DNA from: Blasia pusilla
Taxonomy: Eukaryota > Marchantiophyta > Marchantiopsida > Blasiales
DNA length: 64,000 bases
Reading direction: 5' to 3'
Assembly (NCBI GenBank): GCA_050084515.1
Contig: CM114272.1
Span: forward strand, 17,918,001 to 17,982,000
The notes beneath the pieces are model-generated. The model worked only from the letters and a program-made list of their open reading frames with translations. It searched no databases and was not told the DNA's origin. The translations under genes were made by a program, and so were the position numbers. How positions within the stretch are numbered: position 1 is the stretch's first letter; each line of letters starts with the position of its first letter. Shown piece by piece: positions 51,365-63,228 of the stretch.

Positions 51365-51990
51365 CTATAGGATCCGATCCCGCTCCCTAGCACTCACTGT
51401 ACTCGCAATGACGCCTGTGCGCGAGAAGTCCACAACCTCCACGTCGTCATGGATATCACGACCACCTGTCGCCTCCTCACTGACCTCCGGATCCAAAGAC
51501 TCATCATCCAACCCCACCACTAGAGTCATCACCTGTGGCTGACCTGCCATAGTCAACCAACAAAGATAGGCAGATGCATGCCAACCGGGCACCATCTCCT
51601 CATCACTCTCTCCGTGCCATCGAGCTCCTGTGTCGTCTCTCTGACTTGGACATGGGTTACGACTCAACCCATCCGCATCCTGGTTTAGCCGACCTGGCCT
51701 ATGAACCACCTCAAACTCATACTCCTTTAGTAATAGAGCCCACTTGGCAAGCTTTCCCGTAAGCTTGTCGGACTCCATCAACCACTTCAACGGCTGATGA
51801 TCAGTGATAAGTGTGAAAGGGTTGCCAAATAAATAGCACCTAAAATATGCCACGGCCCACACTGCAGCCAAGCACTCTCCCTCATAGGAGCCGCCGCCTG
51901 CAATGTTGTTCGATCGACTCGCGTAAGCCACACAACGAACTCCCTCTCCTCATCATCCCTCCGAGTAAGCACGCTCCTAGACCCAACATG
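51365..51990 (-). pseudogene. RNase H of copy D
   Basis: A frame of 188 codons with SYEGECLAAVWAVAYFRCYLFG-type sequence, LITDHQPLKWLMESDKLTG and QDADGLSRNPCP, so the acidic catalytic positions are present. LLLKEYEF here has Lys where copies B and C share a stop. It is followed by the acidic tether to integrase. Confidence 0.88.
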
Positions 51991-51999
51991 CTCCAACCG

Positions 52000-52960
52000 T
52001 ATGTAATTGGAATGGGCGACCCCTAACCGATCTCAGTAAAATGGGTGAGGACGTCAACTTTGTCCTGAGCTCTGAAATGCTCGCTCCCGATCATCTCCCC
52101 ACAACCACACTTGATCAAGTCTCGTCAACAAGGTCAAAGACTTTGCAATCGCACTAAAACCCTTGACATACCGTCGATAGAAGTTCGCCACCCAAGAAAT
52201 GCATGGACTGACTCACATCAGTAGGGCGTGGAATCTGCATAATAGCCTCTACCTTTGTCTGCTGAACGCCTAACCCACTCGGGTATATGGTGTGTCCCAA
52301 GTACTCAATCTGCTCTGAAAGAATTTGCACTTGCTGGATGTAACTTCAGTCCATGTAAGCTGCAATCGCCGAAACACCTCCTTCAAGTGTCGCTCATGCT
52401 CCTCAACCGTGGAATCAAGATAAGAATATCATCTATGTAACATCATACAAAATCCAAGCCAGCCAGAATCCTATCCATCACTGAAACTCAGCGCGTTCTT
52501 CAATCCAAATGGTAAGAACCGCCACCGATACAAGCAATCTCTCCCGAACCAATCTATCCCCGGAATGTTGTCTTCTCCTGTCCTCCAACCTGATAGGAAG
52601 CGATGATAGCCAAAGACGGAGATCTAAAGTCATCAAGATCTTTGCATGCCCTACCGCATCAAAGATCTCCTCAGAGTAGGCATGGCATACCGATCGACCT
52701 CAAATCATCGGTTGTTAGACGGTAATCTCCACACATCCGCCTATCTGTCCAATTGCCATGCATATCCTTCTTCTCCGGCATGACTGCGTGGCGGATGCAT
52801 ACTCCCCATGTGACAACTCCACAAGTCCCGCCTCCAACAAGTCCCGACTCCTACTCGAATCAAGGCTCGTTCCATATCAGAATACTGAGGGTCGACGAAA
52901 GATTGGCGTATCACTAGCCAACTCAATCGTATCCGGGACCCTTCAGCGTACCCAAGTCTC
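52000..52960 (-). pseudogene. Reverse transcriptase of copy D
   Basis: Heavily frameshifted, but the catalytic YIDDI is readable (codons 52439-52428), as are LPFGLKN-type sequence near 52500 and a thumb near 52160. It continues in frame from the methyltransferase, whose long frame ends in the RT start LGTLKGPG. Confidence 0.75.
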
Positions 52961-54340
52961 TCATATGAAGGCAAAACAACCGACATGCCCTCTCGAGAAA
53001 CCTATGAACTCGCCGTCGCTCTCCTCCTATCAACTTGAGACCTATCACAGGCTCCCAAGTCTCCATCGTGACCTCACTCGGAGAGAGGCGCAACCTCCGG
53101 CTTTGGTTGCTATGTAGCAACCCTAGCCACCTCCATAATGACCACTCCACTCGACCTCCTACACCATGCTCCACATCCGAAAAATGAACATGTGCTACTC
53201 TAGCCGCCTTCGCACTCTCTGCTCGAACGACGTCCCAGGAAGTCCATGGGTGCCTATCTCTCCTCGTCTCGCCCCCAGCCAATGCCTGTACAGACCCTGT
53301 AGGCAGTGGTCCAACTCGTGGACGAGCCGGCATGGATGACACTCGCATCCGTCTCTCCTCAGCCATACCTAGGGTGACTATCCATGTGAGACAGTTGAGG
53401 TCCATCGCCTGCCCCAACACCTGTCTCCGTGATGCCTCAGTCATCCCTGGCACCGTCGTAGTACCGGTAGTGAACCCCATGGCACGCTCGCGCTCATCTA
53501 CTGTAGGCTCCTCCAATACTCCGGTCACCTCATCCCAAATCATACCTGGCCCTCCATGACGAAAGGCATGGGATGCTGGGAAGCTCACCAACGTAGGTAA
53601 GGCTGCCCTCAACTCCCCCACCCTATTGGCCGTGGCCAACGGTGGTCTATCATCGCGTGTCACCACCTGAGATCGACGCCCTGAGTCCACAATAGCATCC
53701 ACCGTGAGATGTGGTGCTCTCTGGACTCCACTGTAGGCTCGACTCAGTACCTCTGATGGTATCAGGTTCGTCCACCACAGTCGTGGACAATGGGCACGTG
53801 ACCCAACTTTCGCTGCATCTAACAACACAGCCGGCCCCAACCAAGACCTCACCTGATGTACACTCGTCATCACATGTGCACGAGTATCTCCCAACAACGG
53901 CACGTTCTCCAAAATGTACGCTGGAGAACATATCGACTGCTTTGCAAGTGTCGTACTACTCGCAAACATCTCCCAAAACATCCCACGACCTCGGATCCGC
54001 AATCCAAATCCTCGACCGATTGATGAATGACCCGACATGACCATCCAGCAATCACCAAATGAATGGTGCCAACTCTATCCAGATCCTGCGCCCCACCAAA
54101 GATATGTCGGATTGGTAGCGTATCTTTGGTATCCCCGTCATCGCAGATATCGACAACAACTCGGGATACCTCGGACCAATCTCGCCACGTGGCGTAATGA
54201 TACTCGCCCGCGGTCTCATCTCTCTCCACATAAAGGTACTTGATGCACCCGTATGCCCGCCTTTTTGCAATCTGCGGCCAATCCGGTGCTAATCCCTCCA
54301 AAGAGATCTAACACCGTAACACCCTCCTCTGGGCACTGCC
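52923..54340 (-). pseudogene. DNMT3-like methyltransferase of copy D, fused in frame to RT
   Basis: Motif I VLDLFGGISTGLAA is intact (end of frame 55019-54216). A frameshift follows; the YLYVERDE segment lies in frame 54301-53870. Motif IV reads LVIAGWSC, with the Cys kept (54035-54037) but Pro changed to Ser and a frameshift right after. The long frame 54044-52923 (373 codons) then holds RGMFWEMF, YILENVPLLG (motif VI), SRAHCPRLWW (VIII-like), ERERAMGFT (IX-like) and RRQVLGQAMDLN (X-like). It runs without a stop through a linker into the RT start. This shows that the methyltransferase is part of the Pol polyprotein, not a separate gene. Confidence 0.88.
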
Positions 54341-55070
54341 ACACAACAGGTGTGGTATCTAGTGGGGTCATCGTCTCCACTCCAAGAGCCCGATCGCCAC
54401 GTGACTCTCGTTGCTCTGGGATAAAAACATGACTCCACGCCTGCCTCACGAGGTCATCGGCACTCCTCTGTAGCTCTCGAGTCGTACCCCATAATGGTGA
54501 AGAGGCATCGCTAACATGGGAAGAGACACCCGCCATGGCCTGTCTCTCCGTGGGACTATCCGCTACTAGGACATCCTCCGCATGTGCGTTCCCCTCCAAC
54601 AACTCTCCTGGCCAGCTAACACTACCTGTGAAAGCCGCCAACGTGGTCACAGACTCGCCTCCTGATCGACCACCTCGTCTCGCAAACTGCACGGATAACT
54701 GACTCATACGACCATCACCTGACCGCCATCCTGGCCGATAAGCAACGGTCTCCTCCCAGAAGTCAAGGATGAATCCTAGGGGATATAACACTGTACTCCC
54801 CACCAACACATCGTACGACTCAGCTGGTGTCGTAATCGCACGTGTATGTACCATAGCACTATCCGTCGCATGCTCTGGCTGGACCCTCACAACAATCTCC
54901 TGTCGAGTCATATACTGAGTGGGTGATACGCCCCCAATCGAGGTCTGTATCTGGAAGGGACAAGGCTCAATGTCGGCCCAGAACCCCAACGCTAAACACG
55001 CCGCCTTCCCTAACATCAAGGGTTGCGCCCCGAATCAAGTAGGGGCTTGCGGGTGGTATACTATCCCCGT
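54341..55070 (-). pseudogene. Protease and protease-methyltransferase linker (copy D)
   Basis: LLDSG is readable at about 55040, but one base is missing directly after it compared with copies B and C. The frame 55019-54216 continues with CPFQIQTSIGG, VLVGSTVLYPLGF and the linker (GSVSWPGELLEGNAHAED). At YRPGW it has Gly where copies B and C share TGA. Confidence 0.75.
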
Positions 55071-55899
55071 CGGACTAACCAAGCGAAATACTCGGCTCGG
55101 TTATCCAAGAACACTACTCAGGTGTCACCATCGCTCGCTCTATGGCGGTCGAGTGGCATATCTACCAACTTCGCCGCCAGATGCCATGACTCGTGGGGAA
55201 CGCCCCAAGCACCGGCTCGAGGGCAAGTCCACCACCTCCTCAACTACCTCGAACAAGAAGCGGTCATCTCTCCACGCTCACACAACGTGGCGTGCCAACC
55301 GAACACCTCGGTTGGTCCAACTCCCAACGCCGCCAACTCTAAGGCGGAAAATAACGAGAGTCGACTCACTCTAGTGGCCACCTCCAACACTATAGTCGAC
55401 ACCGACTCCACTCGAGCCGGCATAGGAGTTGTCACTCCAACTCCTCGTGACGTCGATGTAGGTGCTCGAATCAGAGGCACCGCTGGTCGTCGAGGCACCA
55501 TCGATGGTGTGTGTAGTGCCTCCGACAATGTGAACGATTGTGGAACCCTGGCCTGCCGCCCATCGGTCCCCTCTGGTGGGTCAATCTCAACTCCACCTCT
55601 CCATGGCTCGGTGCCTCTCGCGACACCGAGTCACCGGTCTGGCAACCGACCTCAACTCGGATCGCACTACACATGAATCCCATATTGAGAGATCTCACCC
55701 GGTCGGGGTAAGAGGTAGAGACTCGAGTCACACTGCCGCTCGCAGCCGTGCCTTTCCTAAGCTGCATCATCGTCATGGCAGCAATCCTCTGCTCCAACTG
55801 ATCGATGCGTGAGAGAAGTGCCGGCTCTGGTGCTCCTGCTCCATCTCCTCTGGCTGGTGGTGGTCCTCTACCACCACGTCCAGGAAGAACTCCCCGACC

Positions 55900-57000
55900 T
55901 CCTCCATGACGACCACCCCAGGCCCTCGCCTACCCCTCGACGTGCCCCTCGGCGAAGGTCAAAACATTTATCCCTAGTGTGACCATATCGTGGCAATGGT
56001 CACACCAGTGTGCCGTGGTGGGGCCATCCTCTGTGGGCTCTGCGCAATCGGAGGCGCTGGTGGTCTCTCTCCCATGCCAGGCGATCTCTCGCCTATGGGC
56101 CTTTCCACACGTCCAACAAGACCACATCGGTCCCGCTGGGCAACATATGTAGGTGCGGGTCGTTGCCTCATAGGCTCACGGTACCCGCCCTGCTCTCTAG
56201 GCACACTGGCCCGCTCCCGTGGTACTGGTGCTCGTTGTGGCACCGGTGGGGTCACCGCCGCTCGTGGACCCGTCGACTCTCGAGAAAATCCAGCGGTCAC
56301 TACGTGCTCCTCACTCATGTTGAGCTCAATACGCTCAGACAACTCAAAGACCACCTTCAATGTGGGCTTTGCTATGTGAATCAGCACCGCATCTCGGACT
56401 CTCCTCCGTAGTTCTCGGTCCGTAACCCTCAGACCATCTTTGGGACCGACCGCGCCTCGATCACTCCAAACGTAGCAATGATCAGCCTCCTCATGCGTGT
56501 GAATGCCTCTCTCAGACTCTCATCCGATCGTCGCTGAAAATCCTATAGACTCTTCAGCTTGTCGGTGCGTACACCCTGGTAGCTCTTCCCCAACTGTCGG
56601 AAGAACTCCACTGTGGGGCTGAAGCTCGGTGGCCCTCTACCACCAGAGGTCTCTGCCACATCGCCTATGTCACTGTCCTCCTCTCCATCTAGTCTCCGGG
56701 CTGATGGTGTGGGTCTCTCTCCTCTCACAATCCCATCATATGCCTCGCGACCACTAGTGGACACATACCCTGGAGCCCAATACATCCTCCAGGCATCGAT
56801 CTCTACTGAATATAGTGATCAAAACTCCATGTAGTCATCCATCGGAGGACCCTCCAAATCTTTGGAACAACCCCTTCCATGCCATGAAAGGGTTGAACCG
56901 TGTCGGGTCCGTATCTCTGAAAGTTGCACCATGTGTCGAACTCTGGATGAAATCATCTAAGTCGATGGTGCCCATCGCACGAGAAACGACGCATGCCCCG
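55900..57000 (-). pseudogene. Gag of copy D
   Basis: Frames 56785-56543 (FFRQLGKSYQGVRTDKLKSL, after an acidic SDIGDVAE segment) and 56387-55974 (ERIELNMSEEHVV, then Pro/Arg-rich) correspond to Gag of copy C. The zinc knuckle begins CDHCH and is broken by a one-base frameshift inside the box near 55985. Confidence 0.7.
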
Positions 57001-58182
57001 ATGGCCCATGTCATCCATCTCTGTCAAGTACCTCTTTGTCTCGCCGGTGATCTCGTCACGGACCAGTGTCGATGATGACGATCTAGTCACGGATGGATGT
57101 CGCGGGAGCTCCTCACCTTTGGTAACCCCTCGGTATCTCACTGCACTCCATGTCACACCACTACCACTGCTCGCACTACCCCGTTCTTCCGAACCCTGGA
57201 AGAACGCCGTGATGACAAACCCTGTCTCACCCGCTCAAGCACTCAGACTCACCGAGAGTCTCCCACACGCCTCACTAGCTCACCTATGCGAACATCAATC
57301 CCGTGATGACATACCCGGCCTCACACACGCTCAACACTCGGGCTCACCATGAGCCTCCCAACTGACTCACCTAACCTAGCAACACACTCTCGGGTCATAC
57401 ACGCGACCCCTACTCGGCAACCGCGGTATATCCACCAACCTGCTACACATGAAAAGAATCTCCACTCATCACCATCACTGCACCCATCTAGCACCAGCTA
57501 CTACCCGATACCCAGCACTCTCAATCACACACGACAAGTGCGGGAAAAGGGACTCGAATGAGTAACCTGATCACGATCAACGCCAATATGCACTCCTCAA
57601 CATGATATGACAACCGTCAATATCGACCAACACGCGACCCTATGCGGGGTCTCCACGCCCTCCATCGGGAAGGGAGGGGGCATGTCATGCGCCCCCACCT
57701 CCGGGAGGGGGGGGCGCGCGTGCCTCCCACCTCCGTTGACCCGGGAGGGGGGGGGGGTGCTACGCGTGTGCGGAAGGGGGAGAATTTTGGACCGCGCCCT
57801 CCGAGGGAAGGGGAGGGCCAGGGGGGGGGGCCCGCCCCCACCTCCGGGAGGGGGGGGGGGTGCCGCCTCCCGCTAAAATTTGCGACCTAACTCTAGCCTC
57901 CTTTACTTGACAGCCCCCCGGCGGCTGCAAGACCCAAACTTGCCCGTTCCTTCTCTTTCGACGCCTTCACCCCACCACACGCTACACTCGGCTGTTGTCC
58001 CCCAACAATCTGCACCAGCAAAATCTGAGAAAAACGGACAGCGCTTCCGCCCACGGCCTTCCGAACAGAAAAATGACACAAAATGACACACACACGTCTC
58101 CAGGGGCTCCCCAACCGAGGCAACTCGCTTGCCTACCTGCAAACAACAAATTCCCACCAGCCCCCTGACATCTTTCTCATGT
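57001..58182 (-). other. Leader of copy D with GC-rich G-tract cluster
   Basis: No gene supported. At 57690-57875 the plus strand has repeated CACCTCCGGGAGGGGGGGG-type units and six or more runs of at least seven G. No standard primer binding site was found directly after A1. Confidence 0.6.
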
Positions 58183-58664
58183 AAAAATAAAGAGTAGTAA
58201 AAACGGCACACCCGGCCTAAAACTCCACTCCTCAATCTACATCGGCATATCGAGCCTCGTCCACCTTGTGCTATCAAGGAATCCGGACGCTAGCACCCTA
58301 GTCCTAGCTCACACACATACAAGGGAGGTGCTCCAACGGCCCAACATGAGAAAGATGGCTTAAGAAAGCCATCTTCCTCTCTTATATAGGTTGGGAAGAG
58401 CCAAAAGGCTCTTCTCCTAAAAATAGCCCTTCCCTTGGTAACTCTGGCACAAGACACAGGTTACAGGGGCGATGACCTGGTCAACAAGTCACCTGGCTGT
58501 AAAAGACCTCAATATGAAAGTCGTCAGAAACGACGTTCCTGACGCAATGGACCTATCCTCAACCTCATCCGACACTGTGGGACAAAGTTACACTCAAGAT
58601 AGCCCGCTGGCTCCTACGCCCTATCCACGATAGATCTCAGCCTATCGGTTACTCAGATGTGACA
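58183..58664 (-). repeat. A1 repeat of copy D (5' end)
   Basis: 482 bp nearly identical to A2 (49423-49902), from TGTCACATCTGAG to CTCTTTATTTTTA on the minus strand. The sequence after it is unrelated to B. Confidence 0.93.
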
Positions 58665-58668
58665 ACTT

Positions 58669-59150
58669 TCCAATGCATCCAAAATCTTTTGATTCTAACA
58701 TTCGAAGCTCTTGCAATATCAATTTCAGTGTAGGAAAGTGCAATTTCTAACGGAAAGTTACACAGTTTGATCTCTATCAGCCAATTTCAACTAGTACTTC
58801 CATGCAATTAGTCAATTTATGTGTAAGAGTGGTTTATGCTTCAATTGGAAGAGTGGAAAGCCTCAAATTATTTTTTGTGAGTAAAATCATTCTTCCTGGA
58901 ATATTCCTCAATAACAATCACAAATAAGAAGCTACATAGGAACAATTACAATATCTTGAAGTTTCATATGAAGCCATTTCTCATAGGTTAAGAACTGGGG
59001 GAGTTTTTTATATATCATCAAGCTAAAGCAAAAGGTACCTCAACAAACTTGAATATTTGCACTTGGAACAAACACACAAGACAAATAATCTACTATATTT
59101 CACTAACCATTAGTTCACTAATGATTGGTCATAATCAATATGTTAATAAT
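58669..59150. other. Likely copia leader continuing after copy D
   Basis: No gene seen; AT-rich. It joins the copia gag region downstream and the LTR/primer-site sequence to the left of copy D. Confidence 0.4.
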
Positions 59151-61310
59151 CCGAAGGAGGTCTAGGATGCATTGGAAAAGTTGTTCCAAACATCTACAAT
59201 GGCCAAATAGCTTCAATTGAAATAATAATTGAATCAAGTGAGAAAAGGATCGTGAACCATCAATGATTATGTTTTGAGTATCAAACATATTGCTAATCAA
59301 TTAAATAGCATTGGAATGACTGTAGAAGATGGTGATCTCATTTTGTTCACTCTTCAAGGCCTTCCAAAAGATTACAAGTCTTTTGAGACCTCTATCTCTA
59401 TAAGAAAGAAGTATCCAACCTTACAAGAGTTAGTTTCATTGTTAATTAGTGAGAAGATGTGCCTAATTAACAACAGTAGCTTGCATAGTACGTATCAAGT
59501 AAGAGTGCCCTATTTGCAAGTAATGGATCAAACAGAGGCAAAGGTTGTGGTAGAAGTTTTTGTGGTCATGGTGAATATCAAGCATATGAGCAAGAGGCAC
59601 TCAACATAACTTCACTCAATCAACTAGGAACAAATACCAAACATAATCACAAGGTGGTGATGGTAGGGGTCGTGGTCAGTAGCAGAGGGTCTCTGGATCT
59701 TGCAATTATTGTGGGATAAAGGGTCACTATACAAAGTTTTGCTCCAAGAAGAAGGTAGATATAAGAACGAGAGCCTTACAACAACAAAATGATATGGAGC
59801 AACAACACTAAACGCAATATCATGAACAACCACATTCATAAACTTAGCACCTCTTGATCATGATTCATCATATGGAAGCAATGGTCAAGAAAGACTCGAC
59901 AGCACATTGGTATATCTACTATGGTGCATCATATCAGATAACCTCACAAGCTAAATGATTCAGTAGTATGGAGCTACTGAAAGATCTTGCAATAGTGCTC
60001 CCATGAGATCATACTCAACATCATATTACTCATGCAGGTAAAGTTCCAATAGCATTAGATGGTCTATGTGCTCTTGGAAATTTTCTCTATGTTCCTACGG
60101 TTGCAAGAAATTTGATCTCTATAAGACAGATAGTAAAACAAGGTTACCAAGTGAAGTTTAACTTAGATGGTTATTTCATTGAAAGAATGGATGATCAGAC
60201 TATGATAGCCAAAGAAACAAGATCTGCAAAAATATTCAAATTAGATATTTTTATGCCAAGGATTTAAACAACAATATATGGTGAAACTAGCTAACAAGTC
60301 ACAGATTTAAATATGTGGCATAAGAGAATCAGGCATATGAATCTTTAAAGATTATAGAGTCTTCCATCATCTAATATAATAATAAAACTTTATGAATTAT
60401 AGAGTCTTATTATGTTAGAGGTATGCCCTGTAAAAAATTACTAAATAAGCATAACTGGTAGGAAACGACTTTCATACTCACACACCACGGTAGAGAACGA
60501 AATTTTGCAATGAGTGGAGGTGGTCTCCTTCTCAATTATATAGGGTATGTACAAGCAAACCTAACCCTAATCCTAACCATTCTCTTGAGTTAGACTAATT
60601 GTGATTAACTAACCCTAGTTAAGATAATGGCGCTTAACTGACTAACCAAGATTAAGCTTCCCTACGTCGTGTGAGTACCAAGTGTAGCTGTTCGGGTGGC
60701 CAATAAGCTTGATTGTAACTTAGTCTTCAATATGCCTTCTTTGAAAATTTGGAAAACAAGTTAAATTTCCATCTCCAAAGTAAGGTAGAAGAGCATCCAA
60801 GATATTAGAGTTGATTCATAGTCATGTGTGGACAACATCACAATATAGCCTTAGTAGTTTTCAATACTTTGTTTTATTTATTGATGACTTCTCTATGTAT
60901 ATATGGATATATTTTCTAAAAGCCAAGTCAGAAGTATTCAACATAGTACCTTTCAACATAGTTTACTGACTACTTACGTCAAAATGACATCCAACACGAA
61001 GTGACTTCTATTACACTCCACATCAAAATGGACTGGTTGAGTAGAAGAATCGAGATATTTCTGAGGCGGCACGTATTATGTTGAATGAGAAGAAGGTGTA
61101 TTTGGCAAAATTTGTAGCGTACTCAGTCTTCTTAATCAGCCAAACTCCAACACCATGAGTTCATGATAAGACTCTATTCAAAATCTTCACATGAAGTAAA
61201 CCTGATTTTTCCTTCCTAAAAGTCTTTAATTGTATTTGTTATGCTCATGTTCCTTATGAAAGACGTCAGAAATTAGATCCCAAATCTAAGAAATGCATTT
61301 TCGTTTGCAT
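59150..61310 (+). mobile_element. Ty1/copia element remnant (gag to integrase)
   Basis: Frame 59274-59609 is a UBN2-type copia Gag (SIKHIANQLNSIGMTVEDGD, FTLQGLPKDYKSFETSI, YPTLQELVSLLISEK). A zinc knuckle CNYCGIKGHYTKFC lies near 59698-59740. A degenerate protease follows (WYIYYGASYQIT where the family has a D-S-G triad), then LYVPTVARNLISIRQ and the integrase zinc region MWHKRIRHMNL. The integrase core is split by a solo LTR (60413-60729) and resumes with FIDDFSMYIWIYFLKAKSE and TPHQNGLVE. It stops at PKSKKCIFV near 61310; RT is missing. Confidence 0.82.
60413..60729 (-). mobile_element. Solo copia-type LTR nested in the copia remnant
   Basis: It begins TGTTAGAGGTATGCC and ends TAGTCTTCA on the plus strand. 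Its reverse complement matches 48689-48994. It separates the integrase zinc region from the integrase core. A clear target duplication was not seen. Confidence 0.7.
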
Positions 61311-62200
61311 TTTCATGTTCATAAATTCATACATCTCTTGCAAGTGTGAGTACCAAGTGTTGCATTTGCAGTTCATAGATTCATACATCATGTTCATAAA
61401 TTCATAAATAAATGATTTCTTGCAACTTATCATGCATATATGATGAATATCCTCCAAGAATAAGAACCAAGTTGTTTAAAAGAAGCCCCATTCTAAAGTA
61501 TGGGGTTTGAGTTGCCTTGCAAACTCAGAAGATCTAAATGAGGTCAATTATTGACATAATCTTTCATTCCCCAATACACACAAGTCGTTCAAGATTCAAG
61601 GCAGATTTACTTGATAGCATAAGGACATGAAACGATGCTAACACATTTGGCGCCACCCATTATCAATGGACCTTTGAACAAATCTCTAACCAAAATTCAA
61701 TGTCCAAACCACATGTGAAAATTCAAAAGTAGTATCCTAACTTGGCCTATCTCAACTTGGTGTCAATTCCAATACAAACTCTATAATTCTGAAATGCCTG
61801 TCAACATAGATTATATTATAAAGATGATACTCAACTTTCTTTAAATCAATATACGACCTATTTTTTGGATTTTACAAGACGGAGGAGTTCACTAACAAGG
61901 GAGTAATACGACGTTGAAAACTAGGAAGGTTGAATTGTGACGAGAAGGTTGGATCGGAAGAGGAGGGCTCGAATAATAGGCTACTCTATATCGAATAATA
62001 GGCTATTCTGTATCGTATCATATCCTACAACATAATAACTTGTTACTTGACATATTGTGGAGGCCGTGATGAGAAATTGCCCTCATCTCATTCGAGGTGA
62101 GGTGGAATTCAGTTTAGCTAGTTTGTCAACCCTCTCACTCTTCTGACTTCAAATGCGGAGTTAGAGAGCAATTAGTGTCCAGGCCGACACTAGTTCACTG
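61311..62200. other. Non-coding AT-rich region
   Basis: No gene seen. CATGTTCATAAATTCATA motifs recur near 61314 and 61390, and ATCGAATAATAGGCTA repeats near 61970-62000. Confidence 0.5.
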
Positions 62201-62695
62201 GCTCACTAGTTCTATGCACTCGATGCGCCTCTTTCGGCAGATTTCGAACTCGTAACGGTCCGAGAGAGGGGATCAGTGAAGATGGAGATGGCAGCGAGTG
62301 GTGGCTCACTAGTTCTATGCACTCGATGCGACTCTTTCGGCAGATTTCGAACTCGTAACGGTCCGAGAGAGGGGATCAGTGAAGATGGAGATGGCAGCGA
62401 GTGGTGGCGGACGCGACATGCGCTCCTCATGTGCCTCCTTTCTTCAAGAATTTCAAATCCTGACGGCCCGTCTGAGGGGGAGTGGTGATGGCGGACTCGT
62501 TTTGAGCGCTTCGTGTGTCTAAAGCTTTTCTGCAGAGATCAATCTCATGACAATCCGTGAGAGGACATTGATGACGTTGGCAGCGAGTTATGGCGGACTC
62601 GTTTTATGCACTTGATGCGTCTCTCTCTTGCAGAATTCAGACTCCTGACGATCCGTGAGGGGATTGATGATGATGGAGTTGGGAATGAGTGATGG
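62201..62695. repeat. Tandem array, unit about 103 bp, roughly five copies
   Basis: Units 62201-62303 and 62304-62406 are almost identical (GCTCACTAGTTCTATGCACT ...). Diverged units follow at about 62407, 62489 and 62592, recognisable by ATGCACTTGATGCGTCTC, TCCTGACGATCCGTGAG(G) and GATGATGATGG blocks. Confidence 0.8.
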
Positions 62696-63228
62696 GGGGG
62701 GGCCTCGTTTTCGGCTCGAGATCTTCAGAGGAGCAATGTATGAGGATATGAGGAATGAAACAATCCTCCGCACTATGAGGGCATCCTCTTCTGATCCATG
62801 GCTTTTAGGGGAGAGAGTCGGAAGAGATAGTGCTGCGATTGATTGCCGCTCTTGAAACCTCCCGCTCATGGGGAAGTAGTTTTCATAAAACGAGACTCGA
62901 CGATGATGAAACTGAGCTGAGATTGAGCGAAAACTCCATCATCACGGTCTCTGGATTGAAGACTGCTGAAGATCGTACAGACAGTGGTAGCCAGGTTTCA
63001 GAACGGTGGTGCTAGTTAAGATCGTACAGCGGAGACCAGAGATTGAAAGCTGCCTTTTGGCCAGACCATCACACAAGATTTCTCCAGCTTTGGACTAGAC
63101 CCGGTCAAGAAATCTGCCACAAGCCAGCAACGCCGGGAATCTTCTAGAGCGATTGGCAGAGTGGAGCAGGAGATGGAGATGGTCATGTCAAGCGAGAGGC
63201 TGGTCAAAAAATCACCAGATGCTTTGAT
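62696..63228. other. 3' flank of the lumenal TPR-like gene
   Basis: No separate gene supported. A G run at 62694-62702 is notable. This region may contain the 3' UTR of the minus-strand gene. Confidence 0.4.

Larger units (their letters stand above)
49285..58664 (-). mobile_element. Copy D: complete-length DNMT/PHD Ty3-gypsy element, TSD ACTT
   Basis: The most complete copy (9380 bp), read on the minus strand: A1 (58664-58183), leader, gag, protease, methyltransferase, RT, RNase H, integrase-PHD, B1 (50042-49905), A2 (49902-49423), B2 (49422-49285). Its ends TGTCACATC and GCACGACA are flanked by ACTT at 49281-49284 and 58665-58668. The 5' end has A only, with no B. Numerous frameshifts and stops show it is inactive. 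It appears to be inserted in the leader of a copia element. Confidence 0.92.

Noticed and set aside
57607-57890. Gly/Pro-rich proteins in both strands of the GC-rich leader
   Set aside because: Artefacts of the G and C runs; no start context, homologous domain or conservation.
49285-58664. Classifying the split-repeat element as a DIRS/PAT/Ngaro tyrosine-recombinase element
   Set aside because: It has a DDE integrase with H2C2 and GPY/F-like regions, an aspartic protease and target duplications. No tyrosine recombinase was seen, and the methyltransferase is of C5-cytosine type, not the adenine type of DIRS elements.
62201-62695. CRISPR-like array
   Set aside because: Units are contiguous with no unique spacers of constant length; the setting is a eukaryotic nuclear genome.
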